Of a DNA stretch of 39,337 bases, positions 15,582-25,064 are shown piece by piece. This DNA is from JBQTHP01 sp052389755 (lineage in GTDB: Bacteria; Pseudomonadota; Gammaproteobacteria; Steroidobacterales; Steroidobacteraceae), in NCBI GenBank assembly GCA_052389755.1, contig JBQTHP010000177.1, forward strand, positions 1-39,337. Direction: 5' to 3'. The notes beneath the pieces are model-generated. The model searched no databases. It saw nothing but the letters and a program-made list of their open reading frames with translations, and had not been told where the DNA came from. Each line of letters opens with the position of its first letter. Position 1 is the stretch's first letter. The position numbers were made by a program, and so were the translations under genes.

Positions 15582-16523
15582 TTGGATGAGCACAAACCGG
15601 TGCTTGTCGATGAGGCGCTGGCAGCGCTGGCCGTCGAGGCGGGTGGCTACTATGTCGATGCAACGTTCGGACGGGGTGGTCATACGGCACGGCTACTCGA
15701 GGCCGTGGGTCGACAAGGCCGCGTGCTTGCGATCGACCAGGATCCGCAGGCCATCGCGTCCGGGCGCGAGCGCTTTGCCGACGAAGTGCGGCTTGCGCTC
15801 GTCCACGCGCCATTTTCGCAGCTCGCTCAACGCGTGCCGGCACACGCGCAGGCGCGGCCGTGTCGTGGAGTGCTGTTCGATCTCGGGGTCTCCTCGCCGC
15901 AGCTCGACGCGGCCGAGCGCGGCTTCAGTTTCCGCGCCGACGGCCCGCTCGACATGCGGATGGACCCGACGCGGGGCGAGCCGGCCTCGGCCTGGCTTGC
16001 CCGCGCGAGCGTCGATGAGATTCGCGAGGTGATCGCGACGCTCGGAGAAGAGCGCTTCGCGGGGCGTGTCGCGAACGCGATCGACGCCGCGCGGCGCGTG
16101 CATCCCATCACGCGTACGAGCGAGCTCGCCGCGATCGCGGCGCGAGCAGTGCGCACGCGGGAGCCCGGCAAGCATCCCGCGACGCGCACGTTCCAGGCCG
16201 TGCGCATGTTCGTGAACGACGAGCTCGGCGAGCTCGAACGCGGTCTCGCGGCGGCGCTCGACGTGCTCGCGCCCGGCGGACGACTGGCCGTCATCAGTTT
16301 TCATTCGCTCGAGGATCGGATGGTGAAGCGCTTCATGCAGCGCGAATCGCGGCTCGCACCGGAGCTCGCGCGCCTGCCCGGCCTGCCCCCGGACATGCGC
16401 CCGCGCCTCGCCATCGTGGGAAAGAAGATTCGACCGGGCGAGGCCGAGCGCGCCGCGAACCCGCGGGCTCGCAGCGCGCTGCTGCGCGTCGCCGAGCGCA
16501 CTGAGGCCCTACGTCTGCCGTGA
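15582..16523 (+). CDS. rsmH: 16S rRNA (cytosine-1402-N4)-methyltransferase
   Basis: SAM-dependent enzyme that N4-methylates C1402 of 16S rRNA, the partner of RsmI. The class I methyltransferase motif VDATFGRGGHTARLLEA is at about residues 24-40, LFDLGVSSPQLD and GFSFRADGPLDMRMDP follow, and the C-terminal VISFHSLEDRMVKRFM is intact. The protein is about 313 aa. No ATG or GTG in frame precedes HKPVLVDEAL. The TTG at 15582 is the only standard start but has GGAG directly against it. An ATC at 15567, 7 bases after a G-rich stretch, is an unconventional alternative. The stop overlaps the ftsL GTG by 4 bases. Confidence 0.95.
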   Translation: MDEHKPVLVDEALAALAVEAGGYYVDATFGRGGHTARLLEAVGRQGRVLAIDQDPQAIASGRERFADEVRLALVHAPFSQLAQRVPAHAQARPCRGVLFDLGVSSPQLDAAERGFSFRADGPLDMRMDPTRGEPASAWLARASVDEIREVIATLGEERFAGRVANAIDAARRVHPITRTSELAAIAARAVRTREPGKHPATRTFQAVRMFVNDELGELERGLAAALDVLAPGGRLAVISFHSLEDRMVKRFMQRESRLAPELARLPGLPPDMRPRLAIVGKKIRPGEAERAANPRARSALLRVAERTEALRLP

Positions 16524-16819
16524 AATCCTCGCCCACGAAACTGTTCGCGGTCCTGCTCCCGCTGCTGTGGCTTGCGACGCTCGGATCGGCCGCCGGCGCG
16601 ATCTGGTCCAAGCATCGCGCGCGCGAGCTGTTCGTCGAGCTCGAGCGCCTGAACGCGCGCCGCGACACGCTCGAGATCGAATGGGGACAGCTGCAGCTCG
16701 AGCAGAGCGCGTGGTCGACGCACGCATTCGTCGAGCGCGTCGCGAGCGCGAAGCTGCGCATGGCGATGCCCGCGCCGGGCGAGATACAAGTCGTGATTCC
16801 GGAAGGCGTGTCGCCGTGA
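16520..16819 (+). CDS. ftsL: Cell division protein FtsL
   Basis: A 99-residue bitopic inner-membrane protein of the FtsQLB divisome subcomplex. It has a short cytoplasmic tail, one transmembrane helix (about residues 9-29), then a periplasmic coiled coil (about 30-70, HRARELFVELERLNARRDTLEIEWGQLQLEQ) that should pair with FtsB. Sequence conservation is low in this family; the identification rests on architecture and its invariable place between rsmH and ftsI. The GTG start overlaps the rsmH TGA (GTGA), and its own TGA overlaps the ftsI GTG in the same way. Confidence 0.93.
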   Translation: MKSSPTKLFAVLLPLLWLATLGSAAGAIWSKHRARELFVELERLNARRDTLEIEWGQLQLEQSAWSTHAFVERVASAKLRMAMPAPGEIQVVIPEGVSP

Positions 16820-18564
16820 GAAGTCGTGGATCGCGCGACCCGATGCCGGCCTCATTCGGCTGGCGCGCGACGGCGGCCTCGCTTCTGCTCGTGTGCGGGG
16901 CGGCGGCGCTTCTCTGGCGAGCCGTCGATCTGCAGCTCGTCGATCACGGTTTCCTCGCGAAGGAAGGCGACGCGCGCTTCTCGCGCGTGACCGAGATCGC
17001 CGCGCATCGCGGCGCCATCACCGATCGCTACGGCGAGCCGCTCGCGGTCAGCACGCCCGTCGATTCGGTGTGGGTCAATCCGCGAGAGCTCGCGCCGGAT
17101 GAGATCACCCGCCTCGCGAAGGCCATGCGGCTCGACGCGCGCGAGCTCACGCGGCGCATCACGAGCAACCTCGACCGGGAGTTTCTCTATGTCGCGCGCC
17201 ATCGGCAGCCGGCCGAGGCACAGAAGGTGCGAGCGCTCGGCATACCGGGTGTGCACCTCATGCGCGAGTACCGCCGCTACTACCCCTCAGGCGAGGTCGC
17301 CGGCCACATGCTCGGCTTCACGAACGTCGACGACGCCGGACAGGAAGGGCTCGAGCTCGCGTTCGATCACTGGCTTGCCGGGGAAGACGGCGCGAAGCGC
17401 GTCATCCAGGATCGCTACGGGCGCATCGTGCAGGACGTCGAGAGCATCCGCCCCGCGAGGCCGGGCGGGGATCTCGTGCTGTCGATCGATCTTCGCATTC
17501 AGTACCTCGCCTACCGCGAGCTGAAGGGCGCGATCCGCCGGCATCGCGCGCGCGCCGGCTCGGTCGTCGTGCTCGACGTCACGACCGGCGAAGTGCTGGC
17601 CATGGTGAACCAGCCCGCCTACAACCCGAACGATCGCGATCAGATCGCGCCGAAGACCTATCGCAACCGCGCGGTCACCGATATCTTCGAGCCGGGTTCC
17701 TCGATGAAGCCGTTCGTCATCGCCGCAGGGCTGGCGTCCGGCAAGTACAACGCGGCGAGCGTCATCGACACCTCGCCCGGCTTCATCAAGGTCGGCGTCA
17801 AGATCATCGAGGAAGAGCACGGGAGCCTCGGAGCGATCGATCTTGCGACGATCCTCGCGAAGAGCTCTAACGTCGGCATGACGCGTCTCGCCTTGTCGCT
17901 CGAACCCGAGCAGATCTGGACCACGCTCACAGGGCTCGGCTTCGGGCACGTGACGACGAGCGGCTATCCCGGCGAGTCGGCCGGCCTGCTGTCGCACTAC
18001 TCGCACTGGCGGCCGATCGGCATCGCGACGATGTCGTACGGATACGGACTTTCGGTGACGACGCTGCAGCTCGCGCACGCGTACGCGATCGTCGGCGCGC
18101 ACGGAGTGCGCCGGCCCGTCGTGCTGCTGCGCGCGGACGAACCGGTGATCGGCGAGCGCATCATCGACGCGGAAGCGTGCCGCGCGCTCATCGCCATGCT
18201 CGAGTCGGTGATTACCGCGCAGGGCACGGGCACGCGCGCGGCGATCCCGGGCTATCGGGTCGCCGGCAAGACAGGCACGGCGTGGATCGCAACCGCCGGC
18301 GGCTATTCGACCGACCGATATATGGCGGTGTTCGGCGGCGTCGCCCCGGCGAGCGCGCCGCGGCTCGCCGCGGTCGTCGTCATCGACGAGCCCGGCGCCG
18401 GCCTTTACTACGGCGGCGACGTCGCCGCACCCGTGTTCGCGGGTGTCGTCGGCGGCTCGCTGCGTCTGCTCGCGGTCGCGCCCGATCAGCTGATTCCGGA
18501 TGCGCACGATGCGGATGAGCCGCTCACGGCGTCTCCCACGACGCGCACGGTGGCGCTGCGATGA
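16816..18564 (+). CDS. ftsI: Septal peptidoglycan transpeptidase PBP3
   Basis: Class B penicillin-binding protein that crosslinks septal peptidoglycan with FtsW. An N-terminal membrane anchor (about residues 15-37) precedes the pedestal domain (RGAITDRYGEPLAVS) and the transpeptidase domain. Catalytic motifs are complete: SSMK with nucleophile S295, SSN at 350-352, and KTGTA starting at K485. The GTG at 16816 overlaps the ftsL stop and gives 582 aa; an ATG at 16843 gives 573 aa. The usual E. coli size is 588. Its stop overlaps the murE ATG by 4 bases (ATGA). Confidence 0.97.
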   Translation: MRSRGSRDPMPASFGWRATAASLLLVCGAAALLWRAVDLQLVDHGFLAKEGDARFSRVTEIAAHRGAITDRYGEPLAVSTPVDSVWVNPRELAPDEITRLAKAMRLDARELTRRITSNLDREFLYVARHRQPAEAQKVRALGIPGVHLMREYRRYYPSGEVAGHMLGFTNVDDAGQEGLELAFDHWLAGEDGAKRVIQDRYGRIVQDVESIRPARPGGDLVLSIDLRIQYLAYRELKGAIRRHRARAGSVVVLDVTTGEVLAMVNQPAYNPNDRDQIAPKTYRNRAVTDIFEPGSSMKPFVIAAGLASGKYNAASVIDTSPGFIKVGVKIIEEEHGSLGAIDLATILAKSSNVGMTRLALSLEPEQIWTTLTGLGFGHVTTSGYPGESAGLLSHYSHWRPIGIATMSYGYGLSVTTLQLAHAYAIVGAHGVRRPVVLLRADEPVIGERIIDAEACRALIAMLESVITAQGTGTRAAIPGYRVAGKTGTAWIATAGGYSTDRYMAVFGGVAPASAPRLAAVVVIDEPGAGLYYGGDVAAPVFAGVVGGSLRLLAVAPDQLIPDAHDADEPLTASPTTRTVALR

Positions 18565-20078
18565 ATGCTGTGCCCACCCAACCACTTGCAGCTCTCACGG
18601 CCGGCATCATCGCGGCGCCCGCCGACATCGAGATCGCCGACGTGACGCTCGACAGTCGCAGCGTTCGCCCCGGTTCGCTGTTTCTCGCCTGCCGCGGGCG
18701 CACGCATCACGGTCTCGAGTTCGCACGCGACGCGCTCGCGCGCGGCGCGCGTGTCGTCCTGTATGAGCCCGGCGGCGAACCGCCTTCGTGGCGGAGCGAC
18801 ATCCAGTCCGGGCCGCGCGGCGAGCCCGTGTTCGCGGCCGGCGTCCCGGATCTGACCGCGCAGGTCGGCACCATCGCCGATCGGTTCTTCGGCGCGCCGT
18901 CCGCCGCACTGACCGTCGCAGGCATCACCGGCACCAACGGCAAGACGACGTGCGCGTGGCTTCTCGCGCAGGCGCTCGCGGAGTGTCGAAGGCCGGCCGC
19001 TTACGCCGGCACCCTGGGCGTCGGCAAGCCGGGCGCGCTGCGCGCATCGGCGCTGACCACGGCGGATGCCGTAAGCGTGCATCGCCAGCTCGCGGAGCTG
19101 CGCGCGCTCGGCGCCGAGTGCGTCGCGATGGAAGTGTCCTCGCACGCTCTCGATCAGGCGCGCGTCGCCGGCGTGCGCTTCCACACGGCCGCTTTCACCA
19201 ATCTCACGCGCGATCATCTCGACTATCACGGCTCGATGGACGCATACGGCGCCGCGAAGGCGCGCCTCCTCTCGTGGCCGGGGCTGAGCGCGCGCGTGAT
19301 CAACGTGGACGATCCCTTCGGCGCCGCGCTTGCTGCGCGGCCGGCTGCGGGACGACTGGTCGCGACGACGCGCACACCGGCATCGGTCCGCGCGGCAGCG
19401 GATTTCGTGCGCGCGGTGCACGCGAGGACTGCGCCTGCGGGCCTTTCGATCGACGTCGATACCACGTGGGGACGTACGCGCGTCGAGCTGCCGCTGGTCG
19501 GGGATTTCAACGTCGACAACGTGCTCACCGTGCTCGCCGTGCTCCTCGCCTGGGGCATCTCCCTCGACGAGGCGGCACGCGCGCTTCCGCGCTGCACGGC
19601 GCCGCCGGGTCGCATGGAAGGTTTCGGCGGAAACGCTGGTCGGCCGCTCGTCATCGTCGACTACGCGCATACACCCGATGCGCTCGCCAAGGCACTGCAG
19701 GCGGCACGCGTCCACTGCGCCGGGCGCCTCACCGTTGTGTTCGGTTGCGGCGGCGATCGGGATGCAGGCAAGCGCCCGATCATGGGTCGCATCGCCGGTG
19801 AACGCGCCGACCGGATCGTGCTCACCGATGACAATCCCCGTACCGAGGATCCGGCGGCGATCGTTGCCGCGATCCGCGCCGGCGTCGCCGCTTCCGCATC
19901 CGTGAGTGTCGAGCACGACCGCGCGAAGGCGATTCGTGCGGCCGTGACGTCCGCGGCCGCCGCCGATGTCGTGCTCATCGCCGGCAAGGGTCACGAGGAC
20001 TACCAGATCTACGGCGAGACCCGCCGCCCGTTCCGCGACCAGTCCGTCGCTCGCTCAGCGCTCGGAGTCGGGCCATGA
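18561..20078 (+). CDS. murE: UDP-MurNAc-tripeptide synthetase, meso-DAP-adding
   Basis: ATP-dependent ligase that adds the third stem residue to UDP-MurNAc-L-Ala-D-Glu in the cytoplasm. Three Mur-ligase domains are recognisable: the N-terminal UDP-binding domain (DSRSVRPGSLFLAC), the central ATPase with P-loop GITGTNGKTT at 121-130, and the C-terminal domain. DNPR at 424-427 is the motif that selects meso-diaminopimelate over lysine, so the wall is the Gram-negative DAP type. The length of 505 aa is typical. It is joined to ftsI and murF by 4-base ATGA overlaps. Confidence 0.98.
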   Translation: MNAVPTQPLAALTAGIIAAPADIEIADVTLDSRSVRPGSLFLACRGRTHHGLEFARDALARGARVVLYEPGGEPPSWRSDIQSGPRGEPVFAAGVPDLTAQVGTIADRFFGAPSAALTVAGITGTNGKTTCAWLLAQALAECRRPAAYAGTLGVGKPGALRASALTTADAVSVHRQLAELRALGAECVAMEVSSHALDQARVAGVRFHTAAFTNLTRDHLDYHGSMDAYGAAKARLLSWPGLSARVINVDDPFGAALAARPAAGRLVATTRTPASVRAAADFVRAVHARTAPAGLSIDVDTTWGRTRVELPLVGDFNVDNVLTVLAVLLAWGISLDEAARALPRCTAPPGRMEGFGGNAGRPLVIVDYAHTPDALAKALQAARVHCAGRLTVVFGCGGDRDAGKRPIMGRIAGERADRIVLTDDNPRTEDPAAIVAAIRAGVAASASVSVEHDRAKAIRAAVTSAAAADVVLIAGKGHEDYQIYGETRRPFRDQSVARSALGVGP

Positions 20079-21445
20079 AGCGCACGCTCTCGGCATTCGC
20101 GAACATCTGCGGCGGGCGCCTCATCGGTACCGACCGCGCGTTCACCGGCGTATCGACGGACACGCGCACGATAGGCGCCGGCGAGCTGTTCGTCGCCCTC
20201 AGGGGTCCGCGGTTCGATGGGGGTGAGTTCGTCGCGGCGGCACATGCGGCCGGGGCGGCCGGCGCGGTCGTGAGCGCGCAGGAGAAGACGCCGCTCGCGC
20301 AGATTCTCGTGGCGGACACGCAGGCGGCGCTCACCGGCGCCGCCATGCGCTGGCGCGCGGCGTTCGATCGGCCGCTGATCGGCGTCGCGGGCAGCAACGG
20401 CAAGACCACGGTGAAGGAGATGATCGCGGCGATCCTGGGGCAGGCAGGCACCTGCCTCGCGACCCGCGGCAACCTCAACAATCACATCGGCGTACCCGTC
20501 ACGCTGTTGCGCCTCGACCCGTCACATCGCTTCGCGGTCATCGAGATGGGGGCGAACCACGCCGGCGAGATCGCGGCGCTCGTTCGCGTCGCGCGGCCGA
20601 CGATCGGCATCATCACGAACGCTGGCGCGGAGCATCTCGAAGGTTTCGGCAGCCTCGAAGGCGTGGCGCGGGCCGAAGGCGAGACGGTCGAGGGGCTCGC
20701 GCCGGAGGCGACCGCCGTCATCAATGCGGACGATCCCTTCGCCGATCTTTGGCGCGGTCTCACGCGCGCGCGCGTCGTCACGTTCGGTGTCGTGCAGCCG
20801 TCCGATTTCGGCGCGGAAAACCTGCGCTCGGAGATCGGCGTCACGGGCTTCGTTACGCGCTTCGAGCTCGTGTGCCCGATCGGCCGTCGTGAAATCGAGC
20901 TCCGTCTGGCCGGCCGTCACAACGTCGTGAACGCGCTCGGGGCCGCGGCCGCGGCCGTCGCCGCGGGGGCAACGCTCGAGCACGTCGCGACGGGGCTCGC
21001 GTCGATGCGTGCAGTGCACGGTCGCCTGCAGTTCAGGCTTGCACGCAGCGGCGCCTGGATCATCGACGATTCGTACAACGCGAATCCGAGCTCGATGCGC
21101 GCCGGCATCGACGTGCTCGCGGATCTGTCGGGCCGACGCTGGCTCGTCATGGGCGACATGGCCGAGCTCGGTGCGTTCGCGGAAGACAGCCACGCGGAGA
21201 TCGGCGCCTACGCGCGCGAGCGCGGCATCGAGCGCCTGTTCGCGACCGGCAAGCTCGCCGCGCTCGCCGTCGAGAGCTTCGGTGCCGGCGCGCAGTGGTA
21301 CCCCGATACCGAATCGCTCGCGCAGGCGCTCGACGCATCCGTCTCGCGCGACGTGCGGCTGCTCGTGAAGGGCTCGCGCGTGAATCGCCTCGAGCGCGTC
21401 GTCGATGCGCTCGCCACAGTGTCCACTGGTCGCAAAGCGGGGTAG
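20075..21445 (+). CDS. murF: UDP-MurNAc-pentapeptide synthetase (D-Ala-D-Ala-adding)
   Basis: Attaches D-Ala-D-Ala made by Ddl to UDP-MurNAc-tripeptide, completing the cytoplasmic pentapeptide precursor. N-terminal domain GVSTDTRTIGAGELFVALRG is followed by the ATPase P-loop GVAGSNGKTT at 103-112, NLNNHIGVP, the EMGANHAGEI motif, and the C-terminal IIDDSYNANPSSM segment. The product is 456 aa (E. coli 452). The ATG overlaps the murE stop, and mraY begins 3 bases after its TAG. Confidence 0.98.
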   Translation: MKRTLSAFANICGGRLIGTDRAFTGVSTDTRTIGAGELFVALRGPRFDGGEFVAAAHAAGAAGAVVSAQEKTPLAQILVADTQAALTGAAMRWRAAFDRPLIGVAGSNGKTTVKEMIAAILGQAGTCLATRGNLNNHIGVPVTLLRLDPSHRFAVIEMGANHAGEIAALVRVARPTIGIITNAGAEHLEGFGSLEGVARAEGETVEGLAPEATAVINADDPFADLWRGLTRARVVTFGVVQPSDFGAENLRSEIGVTGFVTRFELVCPIGRREIELRLAGRHNVVNALGAAAAAVAAGATLEHVATGLASMRAVHGRLQFRLARSGAWIIDDSYNANPSSMRAGIDVLADLSGRRWLVMGDMAELGAFAEDSHAEIGAYARERGIERLFATGKLAALAVESFGAGAQWYPDTESLAQALDASVSRDVRLLVKGSRVNRLERVVDALATVSTGRKAG

Positions 21446-21448
21446 CCC

Positions 21449-22534
21449 GTGCTCTTCTGGCTCGCAAAGCAGCTCACGCCGGCCTACTCGGCCTTCAACG
21501 TCTTCTCGTACCTGACGCTGCGCGCGATCCTCGCGACGATGACGGCGCTCGCGATCTCGCTGATCATCGGCCCGTCGATGATCGCGCGGCTCTCGCGCTA
21601 CCAGATCCGCCAGGTCGTGCGCGACGACGGCCCGAAGTCGCATCTTCCGAAGGCGGGCACGCCGACGATGGGCGGCGCGCTCATCCTCGTCGCGATTCTC
21701 GTCAGCACGCTTCTCTGGGCCGACCTCGCGAACCGGTTCGTGTGGACGGTGCTCGGCGTGACGTTCGCCTTCGGGCTGATCGGCTTCTACGACGACTACC
21801 TGAAGCTGGTCGTCCGCAATTCCCGGGGTCTCGTCGCGCGCTGGAAGTACTTCTGGCAATCCCTGGCGGGCCTCGCCGCGGCGCTCGCCCTGTACTACAC
21901 CGCCGAGCAGCCGGCGGACACCACGCTGTTCGTGCCGTTCTTCAAGGATTTCGCCGTGCCGCTTTCCGGCTTCGGCTTCGTCGCGCTCGCGTACCTGATG
22001 ATCGTCGGCATGAGCAACGCGGTGAATCTCACCGACGGGCTCGACGGGCTCGCGATCATGCCGGCGGCTCTCGTCGCGTCCGCGCTCGGCGTCTTCGCGT
22101 ACGCGAGCGGCAACGCGGTGTTTGCAGCCTACCTGACCATCCCGGCGATACCCGGCGCCGGGGAAGTCCTCATCTTCTGCGCCGCGCTCGCGGGCGCGGG
22201 GCTCGGGTTTCTCTGGTTCAACTCATATCCCGCGCAGGTGTTCATGGGCGACATCGGTGCGCTCGCGATCGGCGCGGCGCTCGGCCTGATCGCCGTGATC
22301 GTCCGGCAGGAGCTCGTCCTGCTCCTCATGGGCGGCATCTTCGTGCTCGAGACCGCCTCCGTGATCCTGCAGGTCGCCTCGTACAAGCTCACGGGCAAGC
22401 GCATTTTCCGCATGGCGCCCATCCATCATCACTTCGAGCTGAAAGGCTGGGCGGAGCCGAAGGTTATCGTGCGCTTCTGGATCATCTCGCTGCTGCTCGT
22501 GCTCACGGGTCTCGCGACGCTGAAGCTGCGATGA
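21449..22534 (+). CDS. mraY: Phospho-MurNAc-pentapeptide translocase
   Basis: Integral membrane enzyme that transfers phospho-MurNAc-pentapeptide to undecaprenyl phosphate, giving lipid I. It has 361 aa with about ten transmembrane helices. It starts at a GTG giving MLFWLAKQLTPAYSAFNVFSYLTLRAI, which aligns with E. coli. The catalytic loops are intact: GTPTMGG, FYDDYLK (the DD pair), NLTDGLDGLA, and the C-terminal HHHFELKGW histidine motif. It is separated from murF by 3 bases and overlaps murD by ATGA. Confidence 0.98.
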   Translation: MLFWLAKQLTPAYSAFNVFSYLTLRAILATMTALAISLIIGPSMIARLSRYQIRQVVRDDGPKSHLPKAGTPTMGGALILVAILVSTLLWADLANRFVWTVLGVTFAFGLIGFYDDYLKLVVRNSRGLVARWKYFWQSLAGLAAALALYYTAEQPADTTLFVPFFKDFAVPLSGFGFVALAYLMIVGMSNAVNLTDGLDGLAIMPAALVASALGVFAYASGNAVFAAYLTIPAIPGAGEVLIFCAALAGAGLGFLWFNSYPAQVFMGDIGALAIGAALGLIAVIVRQELVLLLMGGIFVLETASVILQVASYKLTGKRIFRMAPIHHHFELKGWAEPKVIVRFWIISLLLVLTGLATLKLR

Positions 22535-23886
22535 GCGAACGGATGAACGCAAGCCCCGAACCCGGACACGCCGTCATCGTCGGCCTCGGCCGCACGGGAC
22601 TGTCGTGCGCGCGCTGGCTGCGCACGCGTGGCTGGCGCGTCGCGGTGACGGACAGCCGCGATGAGCCGCCCGAGCTTCCCGGCCTTCGCGAGCTCGGAAG
22701 CGATATCCCGGTCGCGCTCGGCGGGCTCGATGCGAGCCTGCTCGACGAGGCGACTCTCGTCGTGGCGTCGCCGGGTGTCGCGCTCTCCGAGCCGCTCTTC
22801 GATGAAGCTCGGCACCGTGGCCTCGAAATCGTCGGCGACATCGAGCTGTTCGCGCGCGCGGTGGATGCACCGGTGGTCGGAATCACCGGCACGAACGGCA
22901 AGAGCACGGTGACGACGCTGCTCGGGCGAATGGCGGAGCGCGCCGGGATCCGCGTGAGGGTCGGCGGCAACCTCGGCGAGCCGGCGCTCGATCTGCTACC
23001 GGCGCAAGGGGAGGCTCCCCAGCTCTACGTCCTCGAGCTCTCGAGCTTCCAGCTCGAATCGACGAGCACGCTCGCGTTCGAAGCCGCGAGCGTGCTCAAC
23101 CTGACGCCCGACCATCTCGATCGCTATGTGTCGATCGAGGAGTACGCGGCGGCGAAGGCGCGCATCTTCGAGCGCTGCAAGACGGCCGTGATCAATCTCG
23201 ACGATCCGCTCGTCATCCGGATGCCGCACGCCGGCCAGCGCACGCTCGGCTTCAGTCTGCGTGCCGACAGCGGCGCCGACTTCCTCGTCAGCGACGCACC
23301 CGAACGCTCCCTGATGAGGCGCGACGAGCCGTTGCTGCCGGTCAGCGCGCTGAAGATCGCGGGACTGCACAACGCAGCCAACGCGCTCGCGGCGCTCGCG
23401 CTGGGCGAGGCGATCGATCTGCCCATGCCCTCGATGCTGACCGAGCTCGCAGCTTTCCCCGGCCTGCCGCATCGCGCCGAGTGGGTCGCCGAGATCGACG
23501 GCGTCGCGTTCGTGAACGATTCGAAGGGTACGAACGTCGGCGCGACGCTCGCGGCCGTGGCGGGCATGCCCGGTCCGCTCGTGATGATTGCCGGAGGCGA
23601 CGGCAAGAATCAGGACTTCGCGCCGCTCGCGGCCGCCTTCCGCGACAAAGTCCGGCACGCGGTGCTCATCGGCCGCGACGCGGGCGCCATCGCGAAAGTG
23701 CTGCGCGGCGTGTGCAGGACCGAGCGCTGCGCATCGCTCGAGACCGCCGTCCGGGCCGCGGCGCGCGCCGCGAAGCGCGGCGACACCGTGCTGCTGTCGC
23801 CCGCATGCGCGAGCCTCGACATGTTCCGCGACTACGCCCATCGCGGCGCGGTGTTCACCCAGGCAGTGAAGGAGCTCGCGGGATGA
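22531..23886 (+). CDS. murD: UDP-MurNAc-L-alanine--D-glutamate ligase
   Basis: Adds D-glutamate to UDP-MurNAc-L-Ala. The N-terminal Rossmann-like domain (VIVGLGRTGLSCARWL) binds the UDP moiety. The central P-loop GITGTNGKST is at 117-126, the LSSFQLEST motif follows, and the C-terminal domain has VNDSKGTN and GGDGKNQDF. It is 451 aa (E. coli 438). The ATG at 22531 overlaps the mraY TGA by 4 bases; a further ATG at 22543 is possible but would break that coupling. The stop overlaps ftsW. Confidence 0.97.
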   Translation: MSERMNASPEPGHAVIVGLGRTGLSCARWLRTRGWRVAVTDSRDEPPELPGLRELGSDIPVALGGLDASLLDEATLVVASPGVALSEPLFDEARHRGLEIVGDIELFARAVDAPVVGITGTNGKSTVTTLLGRMAERAGIRVRVGGNLGEPALDLLPAQGEAPQLYVLELSSFQLESTSTLAFEAASVLNLTPDHLDRYVSIEEYAAAKARIFERCKTAVINLDDPLVIRMPHAGQRTLGFSLRADSGADFLVSDAPERSLMRRDEPLLPVSALKIAGLHNAANALAALALGEAIDLPMPSMLTELAAFPGLPHRAEWVAEIDGVAFVNDSKGTNVGATLAAVAGMPGPLVMIAGGDGKNQDFAPLAAAFRDKVRHAVLIGRDAGAIAKVLRGVCRTERCASLETAVRAAARAAKRGDTVLLSPACASLDMFRDYAHRGAVFTQAVKELAG

Positions 23887-25064
23887 GCTCCTCGCGCAAC
23901 GGCAGCGTGCGCATCGACCTGATCACGGTCGCGATCGTGCTCGCCATCGTGCTGCTCGGGCTCGTGATGGTGACCTCCGCGTCGATGTCGATCGCGGCAA
24001 AGGACGGCGGCCATGCTTTTTTGTATCTCGAGCGTCAGCTCACTCTCACGCTCACCGGTGCGTGCTGCGCGGCGCTGGTGTTCTGCATCCGCACGGAGCT
24101 GCTCGCGCGCGCGGCCGTGCCGCTGCTGGTGCTGTCCGTTCTCCTCCTCATCGCGGTGCTCGTGCCGGGGCTCGGACATGAGGTGAACGGCAGCCGGCGC
24201 TGGCTGCGGGTTGCGGCCTTAAGCTTCCAGCCATCCGAGCTGGCGCGCGTGCTGGTGCTGATCTACATCGCCGGATATGCCGCGCGACGCGAAGCGGAGC
24301 TGCGCAGCACGTTCCTCGGGCTCGGCAAACCGCTCGCGATCCTCGCGGGTGTCGGCGTGCTGCTTCTGGCGGAGCCGGACTTCGGAGCCGCGACCGTGCT
24401 GTTCGCGACGGGTTTCGGCGTCCTGTTTCTCGCGGGCGCCCGGCTGCGCTACGTGCTCGCGGCGACGGTGATCGCGTCGGCCGGCTTCGCGCTCACCGCC
24501 GTGAGCTCCGGTTATCGTCTGCGGCGCCTGCTCGCGTTTCTCGATCCGTGGGCCGATCCGTACAACAGCGGCTTTCAGCTCACGCAGTCCCTCATCGCCA
24601 TCGGTCGGGGGGAGTGGTTTGGTGTGGGCCTCGGCGAGAGCGTGCAGAAGCTGTTCTACCTGCCGGAGGCCCACACCGACTTTCTCTTCGCCGTGCTCGC
24701 CGAGGAGCTGGGGCTCCTGGGCGTCGTCGTGACGCTCGCGCTGTTTCTCGCGCTAGCCCTGCGCAGCTTCTACATCGCTCGCCTCGCGGCCGAAGCGGGC
24801 CGCAAGTTCCCTGCCTGCCTCGCCGCCGGCTTCGGGCTGTGGCTCGGCACCCAGGCGTTCATCAACATCGGGGTGAACATGGGCGTGCTGCCCACGAAGG
24901 GCCTCACGCTGCCGCTGATGAGCTACGGGCGCTCGAGCCTCGTCGTGACGCTCGCGTGGGTCGGCGTGCTGTTGCGTGTGTATCACGAGGCGCGGCGCGA
25001 CGAGCGCGGCGCGGCAACGGCGCACGCTCGCGGGGGCACCTGGGGAGCGGAGGCGCGCGCATGA
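23883..25064 (+). CDS. ftsW: Septal peptidoglycan glycosyltransferase FtsW (SEDS)
   Basis: SEDS-family polymerase that builds septal glycan strands from lipid II with FtsI. It has 393 aa and about ten transmembrane helices beginning at residue 12. Conserved features include GSRRWLRVAALSFQPSELARVLVLIYIAGYAAR, the long periplasmic loop with LAFLDPWADPYNSGFQLTQSLIAIGRGEWFGVGLGES, the EAHTDFLFAVLAEELGLLG segment, and GVLPTKGLTLPLMSYGRSSL near the end. Both 5' and 3' junctions are ATGA overlaps with murD and murG, as is usual for a dcw SEDS gene rather than rodA. Confidence 0.97.
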   Translation: MSSSRNGSVRIDLITVAIVLAIVLLGLVMVTSASMSIAAKDGGHAFLYLERQLTLTLTGACCAALVFCIRTELLARAAVPLLVLSVLLLIAVLVPGLGHEVNGSRRWLRVAALSFQPSELARVLVLIYIAGYAARREAELRSTFLGLGKPLAILAGVGVLLLAEPDFGAATVLFATGFGVLFLAGARLRYVLAATVIASAGFALTAVSSGYRLRRLLAFLDPWADPYNSGFQLTQSLIAIGRGEWFGVGLGESVQKLFYLPEAHTDFLFAVLAEELGLLGVVVTLALFLALALRSFYIARLAAEAGRKFPACLAAGFGLWLGTQAFINIGVNMGVLPTKGLTLPLMSYGRSSLVVTLAWVGVLLRVYHEARRDERGAATAHARGGTWGAEARA

